Below, piece by piece: positions 47,344 to 54,866 of a stretch of 64,000 nt of DNA. The DNA comes from Kitasatospora kifunensis. Lineage in GTDB: Bacteria > Actinomycetota > Actinomycetes > Streptomycetales > Streptomycetaceae. The notes beneath the pieces were generated by a model. That model saw only the letters and a program-made list of their open reading frames with translations. It was not told where the DNA came from and searched no databases. The stretch is taken from contig NZ_JACHJV010000001.1 of assembly GCF_014203855.1 (NCBI RefSeq), forward strand, positions 3,906,001-3,970,000. Reading direction: 5' to 3'. The position numbers and the translations under genes are program-made. Within the stretch, counting starts at the first letter, position 1. Each line of letters starts with the position of its first letter.

Positions 47344-48654
47344 CTAGGAGGGTCCGTCGGTAGGGAGCCCCTCCCAGGTGCCCGGCTCCGCCGCCTTTGG
47401 GGACACCGCCCGGCCCAAGGAGAGCAGCCGCCCCACCCGCTCGCCCAGCCAGCGCAGCGCGCCGGTGGGCAGGAAGACGGCGTCCGCCGCGACCATCGCC
47501 AGCGAGAAGAACGGCAGGCCGAGCAGCACCGCGATCGCCAGGTGCTCGATGATCATCAGCCCCAGCAGCACGTTCTTCACCCGCCGGTTCACCAGTGTGA
47601 AGGGGAAGGCGACCTGCACCACCACGGTGCCGTAGGAGAGCAGGAAAACCATGACCGCGCTGCCACCGAGCAGCGCCGACAGGCCGGGCCAGGGGGTGAA
47701 GTAGTCCAGGTGCAGCGGGTAGTACAGGGCCGTGCCGTCCTGCCAGCGCGTGCCCTGCACCTTGTACCAGCCGGCCGTGGCGTACACCAGCACCACCTGC
47801 GCGGCGATCACCAGCATCGCGCAGTGGTGCAGCATGGTGGCCAGCGCGTCCAGCACCGCGCGCGGCTCGCCGGCCGGCCACCGGTGCTCGACGAGGTACC
47901 AGAGACCGGCGAAGGCCCACAGCGTCCAGAACAGCACCGCCCAGCCGACGCCCGGCCAACCGTCCCCGCTCCAGCCGATCCGCCCCGTCAGCTGAGCCGC
48001 CGTCAGCAGCCCGCCGGAGAGCAGCCAGAGCAGCACGCCAACTGGGTCACGCCCGCCGGTGCCGCGGGCCCGGCGGCGGGCGTCCAGCGACCAGACGGTC
48101 GCGCACCGGGTGAAGGCCAGGTAGATCGCCATCAGGTGGACGATGTTGTCCCCGCCGTCGCCGACCAGCACGTCGCGGTTCTGCACCGAGACCACGGCCA
48201 CCAGGAAGAGCACCGAGCTGAACCTGGTCCGCCAGCCGAGCAGCAGCAGCACCCCGGCCAGGATCGCCAGCAGGTAGCAGCTCTCGAACCACCAGCGCCC
48301 ATCGCTCCAGAGCAGCACCGAGAAGGCGTGCGTCTCGCTCACCAGGTCCCGGGCCAACTGCGGGCTCCACGGCGCCCGGTCGCCGTACAGCTCGCGGCGG
48401 TGGGGCCACTCGCGCAGCAGTTGCAGGGTGAAGGTCAGGGCGAAGCCGATCCGCACCACCGCGGCCTGGCGGCCGGCCAGCGGCCGGGTGGTCAGCGCGG
48501 TGAAGCCGGCCACCAGTGCGCCGCCGAGCTGCCCTGCCAGGTGCCGGTGCGGCGGTGGCGGCGCTGACCTCGGCGGCTCCGCGGCCTGGCCCACCGGCCC
48601 GCCCTGGCGCGGGATCCCGGCCAGCAGGCCCTCGGCCTCCGGCTGCCCACTCAT
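47344..48654 (-). CDS. HTTM-domain (gamma-carboxylase-like) membrane protein
   Basis: Membrane protein of 436 residues with about eight hydrophobic segments matching the HTTM domain of vitamin-K-dependent gamma-glutamyl carboxylase relatives. Key stretches are VRIGFALTFTLQLLREWPHR, VVSVQNRDVLVGDGGDNIVH and VYATAGWYKVQGTRWQDGTA. Bacterial members have no proven activity. It is 40 bp downstream of the DUF5819 gene; this pair is frequently adjacent in actinobacteria (from memory). GTG 48666 is an alternative start. Confidence 0.83.
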   Translation of the reverse strand: MSGQPEAEGLLAGIPRQGGPVGQAAEPPRSAPPPPHRHLAGQLGGALVAGFTALTTRPLAGRQAAVVRIGFALTFTLQLLREWPHRRELYGDRAPWSPQLARDLVSETHAFSVLLWSDGRWWFESCYLLAILAGVLLLLGWRTRFSSVLFLVAVVSVQNRDVLVGDGGDNIVHLMAIYLAFTRCATVWSLDARRRARGTGGRDPVGVLLWLLSGGLLTAAQLTGRIGWSGDGWPGVGWAVLFWTLWAFAGLWYLVEHRWPAGEPRAVLDALATMLHHCAMLVIAAQVVLVYATAGWYKVQGTRWQDGTALYYPLHLDYFTPWPGLSALLGGSAVMVFLLSYGTVVVQVAFPFTLVNRRVKNVLLGLMIIEHLAIAVLLGLPFFSLAMVAADAVFLPTGALRWLGERVGRLLSLGRAVSPKAAEPGTWEGLPTDGPS

Positions 48655-48694
48655 CCGCCCACGCACCCCTTTGCCGTCCGCCCGCTTCGTCCAC

Positions 48695-49345
48695 TCACGA
48701 CAGCCCCTGGAAGTCCGTGGCGCTCACCGGCCACCAGGGGAGCTGGCGGTACTGCGGCTCGGTGGACCAGTGCTGGGTGCTCCACGGCGGGGCGGGCACC
48801 GCTGCCGTGGCCGAGCGGACCTCGATCCCGGTGATCGGAGCGCCCAGCAAGGTCGGGCCGATCCGCTGGAGCGCGATCCGCTTGAGGTACTCCTCGGCGA
48901 GCCGGCCACGGCTGCCGATCGGGCTCTCGTCCTGCGAGTTGTGCGTACTGTCGTAGAAGTCCCAGGCCCGGCGCAGCAGGTTCTGGTCGGCGTGGCTGGG
49001 GAACGGGTTGCCGCGCACGGCGGCGATGTCCTGGGCCGTCAGGTCCACCCAGTCACCGTCACCGGTGGCGCTGCGCACCCGGACGTCGACGCTGATGTTC
49101 TGCTGCAGGGGGTCGGGCGCGAAGAGCTTCCAGTTCTGCTCGAACTCCGGGTAGACCAGCCCGTTCACCTGGTCCTGGTAGCGCTGGGAGAGCGAGTTGG
49201 CAGGCGCCACGCTCAGGAAGAGCGCGCCGAGGAAGACGGCCGTGCCGCTCAGCAGCACCACCGCGCCGGTCGCCAGCACCGCGAGCGCGGGCGGCGACCA
49301 GGTGCGCTCGGGCATGCCGGAGCGCACCGGCTCCTCGTCGGGCAT
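48695..49345 (-). CDS. DUF5819 family membrane-anchored protein
   Basis: Protein of 216 residues with one N-terminal membrane helix (ALAVLATGAVVLLSGTAVFL), then an extracytoplasmic domain with SLSQRYQDQVNGLVYPEFEQ and NWKLFAPDPLQQNISVDVRV. This Trp-Lys-Leu-Phe-Ala-Pro segment is the hallmark of DUF5819. Function unknown. Its context with an HTTM protein suggests the two form a membrane unit. Confidence 0.85.
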   Translation of the reverse strand: MPDEEPVRSGMPERTWSPPALAVLATGAVVLLSGTAVFLGALFLSVAPANSLSQRYQDQVNGLVYPEFEQNWKLFAPDPLQQNISVDVRVRSATGDGDWVDLTAQDIAAVRGNPFPSHADQNLLRRAWDFYDSTHNSQDESPIGSRGRLAEEYLKRIALQRIGPTLLGAPITGIEVRSATAAVPAPPWSTQHWSTEPQYRQLPWWPVSATDFQGLS

Positions 49346-49367
49346 CTGGCCTCTCCCCTCCTGGGCG

Positions 49368-49694
49368 TTACAGCACGTACGCCTCTTCGCCCGAGCTGCT
49401 CACCATCGGGCGCCCCGCCTGCTCCCAGGCGAACATGCCGCCGTCCACGTTGAAGGCCTGGCGCTGCTGGCCGACCAGGTACTGCACGACCTGGGCGGAG
49501 CGGCCGCCGACCCGGCAGACCACGTAGAGCGGCGCGTCGGGCACCTCACCGAGGCGGGCCACGAAGTCGCCGATCGGGATGTGCAGCGCGCCCTCGGCGT
49601 GGCCGGCGTCCCACTCGTCCTGCTCGCGCACGTCGATCAGCACCGCGTCGGCGGGGACGGTCGCGACCTGGACGGTGGGGATCTGCTGGAACAT
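49368..49694 (-). CDS. Possible internal-start free rhodanese isoform
   Basis: Starting at ATG 49694 the same frame gives a 108-residue rhodanese, MFQQIPTVQVATVPADAVLI and onward. AGGAG lies 9 bp before the ATG. In many streptomycetes single-domain rhodaneses of this size are separate genes (from memory), so this product may be made independently of the fusion. Only experiment could show it. Confidence 0.5.
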   Translation of the reverse strand: MFQQIPTVQVATVPADAVLIDVREQDEWDAGHAEGALHIPIGDFVARLGEVPDAPLYVVCRVGGRSAQVVQYLVGQQRQAFNVDGGMFAWEQAGRPMVSSSGEEAYVL

Positions 49695-50636
49695 GCTCGG
49701 GCTCTCCTGATGGGGTGACGGCCGGTGATTGGCTGACGGCTCCGCGGACGGGGTCGGTGCCCCATTGTCCACCCTGTCCGCCGCCGCACCGATGCCCTGC
49801 TCCTGCACCAGCAGTCGGGCCAACTCCTCCTGCTGGGCCGCGGCCTTGGCCAGCAGCTGCTCGGCGAGCTCGGCCAGCAGCTGGTCCGGGTCGCCCGGCG
49901 CCAGCGCCAGCAGCGAGCCCATCGCGGTGCCCTCCAGCCGGACCTGCTCGGTGGCCAGCTCGGCGATCCGCGCGCTCAGCCAGTCGAGCCGCTGCAGCAG
50001 CCAGTCACCGCGCTCCGGCGCCGCCAGGTCGGGCGCGGCCTCGGGTGCGGTGGACCACTCCTCGGTCAGCGCCGCCAACTCGCTCGCGTCGCCGCGCGCG
50101 TAGGCCTCGTTGGCCCGAGCGATGAACACCGAGCGGCGCTGCTGCTCGGCCGGGTCGGTGGACAGGTCGGGGTGGGCCCGGCGGGCCAGCTCGCGGTAGA
50201 GCCGCTGGGCCTCCTTGCCGGGGCGCACCTTGCGCGGCTGCTCCTCGGCACCGACCGACTCACCGGGCGGCTGCTGCCCGTCCGGGTCCAAGTTCTCGGC
50301 CGCCGCCGCGGCGACCCGCTCCTCGGCCTGCCGCACACTGTCGAACAGGGCGTCCAGATCGGGCAGTTCCGCCACCAGGCGGCGCGCGTCCACGGCCCGA
50401 CGCAGGTCCTCGGCGTCGCCGGTGCGAGCCGCCACCGCCTCGGCGATCAGCGCCTCGAGCTCGTCGATCCTGGCGTACAGCGGGCCGAGCCGCTCGTGGT
50501 GGATCAGCGCGAAGTTGTCGATCTCGACCCGCAGGGTCTCGACATCGACCTCCAAGGTCAGCCAGGCCAACTCGGTGGCCGCGACCCGCTCCTCCAGCCG
50601 CTGCCGCTCCGGGTCCGTCCACCGGACGGGGCTCAT
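49368..50636 (-). CDS. J-like/coiled-coil protein fused to a rhodanese
   Basis: Protein of 422 residues made of three parts. Residues 1-130 are mostly coiled coil. A J-like segment (about 135-185; YRELARRAHPDLSTDPAEQQ) carries HPD at 155-157, the motif by which J proteins stimulate DnaK. After more coiled coil and a Pro/Ser linker, residues 315-422 are a single-domain rhodanese with catalytic Cys374 in YVVCRVGGRS. An internal ATG at 49694 follows CAGGAG by 10 bp and matches a free rhodanese start. First gene of the operon with DUF5819, HTTM and FUSC. ATG 50702 is an alternative start. Confidence 0.8.
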   Translation of the reverse strand: MSPVRWTDPERQRLEERVAATELAWLTLEVDVETLRVEIDNFALIHHERLGPLYARIDELEALIAEAVAARTGDAEDLRRAVDARRLVAELPDLDALFDSVRQAEERVAAAAAENLDPDGQQPPGESVGAEEQPRKVRPGKEAQRLYRELARRAHPDLSTDPAEQQRRSVFIARANEAYARGDASELAALTEEWSTAPEAAPDLAAPERGDWLLQRLDWLSARIAELATEQVRLEGTAMGSLLALAPGDPDQLLAELAEQLLAKAAAQQEELARLLVQEQGIGAAADRVDNGAPTPSAEPSANHRPSPHQESPSMFQQIPTVQVATVPADAVLIDVREQDEWDAGHAEGALHIPIGDFVARLGEVPDAPLYVVCRVGGRSAQVVQYLVGQQRQAFNVDGGMFAWEQAGRPMVSSSGEEAYVL

Positions 50637-51006
50637 CGCGGTCACCTGCTCGCCTCGCTCATCATCGGTCGTCAGATTCGTCGGGTTCGTCAACTTCGCC
50701 ACCCGGGGCCGCCCAGTAACACGGCCCGGACCGCGTCGAGCCTACCGGGGCGCCGCCCGGGCACCGGGCGGCCCGGGGACGGCGAAATCCGGCCACCGAA
50801 GTGATGGACAGGGCGTGCGGCAGGGCGCACGCTGGGTGACACGCAACTGATACTGGCGAATCTGGCCGTTTCGGTACCGGTCCGGGCCCGGTCCGTGCTT
50901 CGCTAAGGAGGCAGCGCGGCCCCGACCCGAGACCCGCACCGGGGACGGCCGTACAGGTGGCGAGGCCCATCGAACAACGGGACAGGCGGGAGCGATCACG
51001 AAGCCC
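50637..51006. promoter_or_regulatory. 370-bp divergent region between rhodanese fusion and phosphatase genes
   Basis: It should hold two divergent promoters. A 9-bp perfect hairpin GCCGCCCGG/CCGGGCGGC lies at 50752-50772; it has no U-tract. I see no clear operator or convincing -35/-10 pair. AAGGAGG occurs at about 50906-50912, too far from the phosphatase start to be its SD. Confidence 0.4.
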
Positions 51007-53850
51007 ATGGCGGACGACCCGAACTCCACCGCGGACACCTCCGCGGAGCAGCCCTGCCCGCAGGGCGCCGTCACCGCGGCCGCCCCGCCCGCACCGCTCG
51101 AGCTCGCACCGGCGTCCGAGCAGCCGTCAGGCGTGGTGGCCATGGTGCGGCTGGCGGCCGTCCTGGTCGATCCGGACGGCCGGATCGCGCTGTGGAACCG
51201 CGGCGCCGAGGAGCTGTTCGGCCATCGCACCGAGATGGTCCAGGGCCGCACCGCGCGCGGACTGCTGCCGGCCGCCCCGCACCCGCGCCCCGGCGCTTGC
51301 GCCACCGCGGTCCACCGCGGCGACGCCTTCGACACCCTGGACGACCTGACCACCTCCGGCGCCTGGGCAGGCCCGCTGCCGGTCACCGACCGTGAGGAAC
51401 GCTCCCGCTCGGTCCTGTGGTGGGCCTACCCGCTGGTCGAGCCGGACGGCCGCGGCCTGCTGGTGCTGGCCGCCGACGCCCGCCCGCTGCGCCAACGCGG
51501 CCCGCGGATCGCGATCGGCCGCCGCCTGTTGCCGTACGCGGCGGCCGAACCGAACGACTGGGGAGCCCCGCCCCCGGAGACCGGCTGCGGCTTCCACCGG
51601 ATCTCGGCCGTCCTCGGCTCCACCACCCCGGGATCGGCGGCCGCGCTCGCCCCGCTGCTGCCCAAGCTCGGCGCCGCCCGGTTGCGCGCGCTGCTGCGCC
51701 AGGTCGCCGCCGCCGGCGCACCCGCGCTCTGGGTGGACGCCGGCACCCGACTGCCGGTCGTGCCGTACGAGCCCGGCAGCCAGCTGGGCCACCCCGCCCA
51801 GCTGACGGCCGGTCTCGGGCGCCGCTACCCGACGGCGCAGCAGCGCTCCGCCGCGGCCAGGGGAGCGGCGCAGGCACCGGCCCAGGGCAGCTCGCCGACG
51901 CTGCAGGTGGTCCCCGAGCCGCGACACGCCATCGCTACCGCGGCCGCCGCCACGAGCACTGCGCAGCCGGACGGGCTGCCCGCCCCCGCCCTACCGGCCC
52001 CGCGCCCGGCAGGCCCGGGCCTCGCACCGACCCCGGGAGCCCCCCTGACGACCGAGCAGCGCCCGGCCGGCGTGCCCACCCCCGCCGGCGCCCCCACCAC
52101 CGCCCCGGCCCCGATCCCGACCAGCAGCGACGGCAGCGGCCCCCACCCGCTCACCGACCAACTGGCCCCGCTGCTGACCAACGGGCAGGCCGGCGAGCAG
52201 CTGGCCCTGCTGAACGAGGTCGGCGGCAAGGTCGGCACCACCCTCGACCTGGACACCACCGCCCGAGAGCTGTGCCAGGTGCTGGTCCCGCGGGTGGCCG
52301 ACTTCGCCTGCGTGGACCTGCTGGACCGGCTGATCTCGGACGCCGAACTGCCCGAGGAACTGCCGGACGACGACACCATGCTGCGCCGGGTGGCCCGCAG
52401 CTACCGCGAGTCCGCCGGCTGCTGGTCGCACGTGCTGGAGGAGGGCGCGCTGCTGGCGATGCCGCGCAGCACCCCGCCGGGCATGGCCCTGCAGCGCAAC
52501 CAGGCGGTGCTGGTCCCGGTGGTCAACCCGGAGCTGGCCGTCGACTACGCGGCCGCGCTCGGCGGCGGCCCGAGCCTGGTCCCGGTGGTCTCCGGTCGTT
52601 CCATGCTGGTGCTGCCGCTCTCCGCGCGGGGCACCGTGCTCGGCATCCTCAAACTGCTGCGGCTGCCCGACCGGGCGCCGTTCGACGAGGCCGACGCGGC
52701 CACCTTGCTGGAGCTCGCCGCCCGGGCCGCCCTCTCGCTGGACAACGCCAGGCTGCACCGGGCCGAGTCCAAGATGGCCACCACCCTGCAGCGCTCGATG
52801 ATCCCGACCCGCCCGCCGCGGATCCCCGGCGTCCAGATCGCCCACCGCTACCTGCCGGGCGACCGGCGGGCCGAGGTCGGCGGCGACTGGTTCGACGCGA
52901 TCCAGCTGCCCGGCAGCCGGGTGGCCCTGGTGGTCGGCGACGTGATGGGCCACGGCCTGCACTCGGCCGCCGCGATGGGCCGCTTCCGCACCGCCATGCA
53001 GACGCTCGCCGCGCTCGACCTGCCGCCGGGGCAGCTGCTGCGCCACCTGGACAACCTGGCCCAGAAGATCGGTGACGACCACCTGGCCACCTGCCTGTAC
53101 GCGGTCTACGACCCGATCAACCGCACCTGCGAGCTGGCCAGCGCCGGCCATGTGCCGCCGGTGCTGGTGCACCCGGACGGCACCGGCGAACTGCTGGAGA
53201 TCCCGGCCGGCGCCCCGATCGGGGTGGGCGGGGTGCCGTTCGTCGCCAAGAAGATCGACGTGGTGGACGGCTCGATGCTGGTGATGTGCACCGACGGCCT
53301 GGTGGAGGTCCGCGGTGGCGACATAGGAGCGGGCCTGGCGGCGCTCTGCGGGAACCTGATCGACCCCAAGCAGACGCCCGACGAGGCCTGTGACACGGTC
53401 CTGGACCGGCTCCACTCGGACGACCGCAAGGACGACGTGGCGCTGCTGGTGGCCCGCTTCGACGGAGTGGCCGAGACCGAGGTGGCCACCTGGACCCTGG
53501 CGGTGGACCGGGCCGAGGTGCGCCGGGCCCGCCAGCTGGTCCGCGACCAGCTGGCCGCCTGGCAGCTTTCCGCGCTCAGCGACACCACCGAGCTGCTGGT
53601 CAGCGAACTGGTCACGAACGCGGTCCGGGTGGCCAGGGACTACGTCCAGCTGCAGCTGATCCGGGTGGACAAGCTGCTGGTCGAGGTCAGCGACGACAAC
53701 CACAACCTGCCCTCGCTGGAGCCCGCCGAGTCGATGGACGAGAACGGGCGCGGTCTCAACCTGGTCAGCAAGCTCGCCGAACGCTGGGGCACCGCCCGCA
53801 AGGCGGTCGGCAAGGTGGTCTGGTTCGAGCAGCCGCTGCCGCGCAGCTGA
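51007..53850 (+). CDS. PAS-GAF-PP2C (SpoIIE)-HATPase regulatory phosphatase
   Basis: Cytosolic protein of 947 residues. A PAS domain (VLVDPDGRIALWNRGAEELF) is followed by a Pro/Ala-rich linker (about 290-375), a GAF domain (LNEVGGKVGTTLDLDTTARE) and a SpoIIE PP2C phosphatase (TTLQRSMIPTRPP, AEVGGDWFDAI, VVGDVMGHG, CTDGLVEVR). A C-terminal anti-sigma-type HATPase follows (SELVTNAVRVARDY, ENGRGLNLVSKLAERWG). Streptomyces encodes many such proteins that set anti-anti-sigma phosphorylation states. No partner anti-sigma gene is adjacent. Confidence 0.92.
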   Translation: MADDPNSTADTSAEQPCPQGAVTAAAPPAPLELAPASEQPSGVVAMVRLAAVLVDPDGRIALWNRGAEELFGHRTEMVQGRTARGLLPAAPHPRPGACATAVHRGDAFDTLDDLTTSGAWAGPLPVTDREERSRSVLWWAYPLVEPDGRGLLVLAADARPLRQRGPRIAIGRRLLPYAAAEPNDWGAPPPETGCGFHRISAVLGSTTPGSAAALAPLLPKLGAARLRALLRQVAAAGAPALWVDAGTRLPVVPYEPGSQLGHPAQLTAGLGRRYPTAQQRSAAARGAAQAPAQGSSPTLQVVPEPRHAIATAAAATSTAQPDGLPAPALPAPRPAGPGLAPTPGAPLTTEQRPAGVPTPAGAPTTAPAPIPTSSDGSGPHPLTDQLAPLLTNGQAGEQLALLNEVGGKVGTTLDLDTTARELCQVLVPRVADFACVDLLDRLISDAELPEELPDDDTMLRRVARSYRESAGCWSHVLEEGALLAMPRSTPPGMALQRNQAVLVPVVNPELAVDYAAALGGGPSLVPVVSGRSMLVLPLSARGTVLGILKLLRLPDRAPFDEADAATLLELAARAALSLDNARLHRAESKMATTLQRSMIPTRPPRIPGVQIAHRYLPGDRRAEVGGDWFDAIQLPGSRVALVVGDVMGHGLHSAAAMGRFRTAMQTLAALDLPPGQLLRHLDNLAQKIGDDHLATCLYAVYDPINRTCELASAGHVPPVLVHPDGTGELLEIPAGAPIGVGGVPFVAKKIDVVDGSMLVMCTDGLVEVRGGDIGAGLAALCGNLIDPKQTPDEACDTVLDRLHSDDRKDDVALLVARFDGVAETEVATWTLAVDRAEVRRARQLVRDQLAAWQLSALSDTTELLVSELVTNAVRVARDYVQLQLIRVDKLLVEVSDDNHNLPSLEPAESMDENGRGLNLVSKLAERWGTARKAVGKVVWFEQPLPRS

Positions 53851-53892
53851 GCTGCGGCTGCGGCTGCGGCTGCTCGAAACGTACTGGGCCGG

Positions 53893-54651
53893 TCAGGCCG
53901 TGCGCTGGCGCTCGGCGCTGACCAGGGTGGCCGCCCCGACCCCGTTGAGCACCCGCGGCCAGTAGCTACCGAAGACCTCGCCGGTGGCCGCGATCAGCAC
54001 GGCGGTGATGATCGCCACCACGTGCTCGAGGCCCGCCAGGTTGGGCAGCACGATGACCTCGCCGATCATGGTGGCCACCACCGCGGCCCCGGTGAACCAG
54101 GCCCGGCACTTCCAGGCGACGCAGATCGCCAGCGCCACCACGGCCGCCGACGGGCCGGTGTCCCGCATGTACGCCACCTTGCTGGCGAACCCGAACAGGT
54201 GCTCGGGGCCGATCTGCACGCCGATCCGGGCGTACAGGGTGCCGGCCAGCGTGCAGGCGTAGGCGATGAAGAGCGTCGCCTTGCGGCCGAGCACGATCTC
54301 GGCGATCCCGAAGACCAGCAGCACCTGGGCGAGCGCGCCCCAGACCGGCAGGTCCAGCGCGGGCACGTAGAGCGAGAGCGGGGTGCGCAGCAGCGAGATA
54401 TCGAGTGGCAGGGCGGCCTTGACCACACCGATTCGCGTGACGAACGCCTCACCACCGGGCAGGTGCTGAACAATGCTGAACAGGAGGATCAGGAACGTCG
54501 CGCCAGCCGCCAGCGGAATGGACGCGAAACGCTTGCGCACCACGTGTTCCCGGACGGTACTGAACAATGTTCCCCACTCGCCGACGACGGCCCGGCGCAC
54601 CGGCGCCCACCGCCCTCGTCGCGCGTCCCCCGTGTGGGTCCTCTGCTCCAC
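53893..54651 (-). CDS. Rhomboid-like membrane protein
   Basis: Protein of 252 residues with six predicted helices, including ASIPLAAGATFLILLFSIVQ and LAQVLLVFGIAEIVLGRKAT. The segment DTGPSAAVVALAICVAW keeps a GxS-type Ser, and AGLEHVVAIITAVLI has a His in a later helix, so a rhomboid Ser-His dyad may exist. The usual GxSG is GPSA here. It lies downstream of the MprF-like gene on the same strand, past a terminator. Confidence 0.72.
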   Translation of the reverse strand: MEQRTHTGDARRGRWAPVRRAVVGEWGTLFSTVREHVVRKRFASIPLAAGATFLILLFSIVQHLPGGEAFVTRIGVVKAALPLDISLLRTPLSLYVPALDLPVWGALAQVLLVFGIAEIVLGRKATLFIAYACTLAGTLYARIGVQIGPEHLFGFASKVAYMRDTGPSAAVVALAICVAWKCRAWFTGAAVVATMIGEVIVLPNLAGLEHVVAIITAVLIAATGEVFGSYWPRVLNGVGAATLVSAERQRTA

Positions 54652-54842
54652 GACTGCCTCTCTCGTCCGTTTCTCTCTCGTAGGTATATCCGGCCTGGAA
54701 GAGGTTCACCCGCCCGGGTACTACTCCAGCCTAGGTAGGTTCAACATCTTCCGACTCGCCCCTCATGCCCATATTCCACTCATCCTCAAGTGGGATATGA
54801 CACTTACTGCTCTCAGGGGTGTGGCTGAAAAACAGTACGGGC

Positions 54843-54866
54843 CCCCTCCGCCCCCCGGCGGAGGGG
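54843..54866 (-). terminator. Terminator of the MprF-like gene
   Basis: CCCCTCCGCC and GGCGGAGGGG are perfect 10-bp arms around CCCC, immediately after the stop at 54867 on the minus strand. The rhomboid-like gene further along probably has its own promoter in the AT-richer 54660-54830 stretch. Confidence 0.8.

Noticed and set aside
50752..50772. 9-bp perfect hairpin as terminator
   Set aside because: It lies between two divergent gene starts, where no transcript should end, and has no U-tract. Left as a note within the intergenic feature.
53851..53892. Short GCGGCT repeats after the phosphatase gene
   Set aside because: Only three or four hexamers in a 42-bp gap; no hairpin of note and too simple to interpret.
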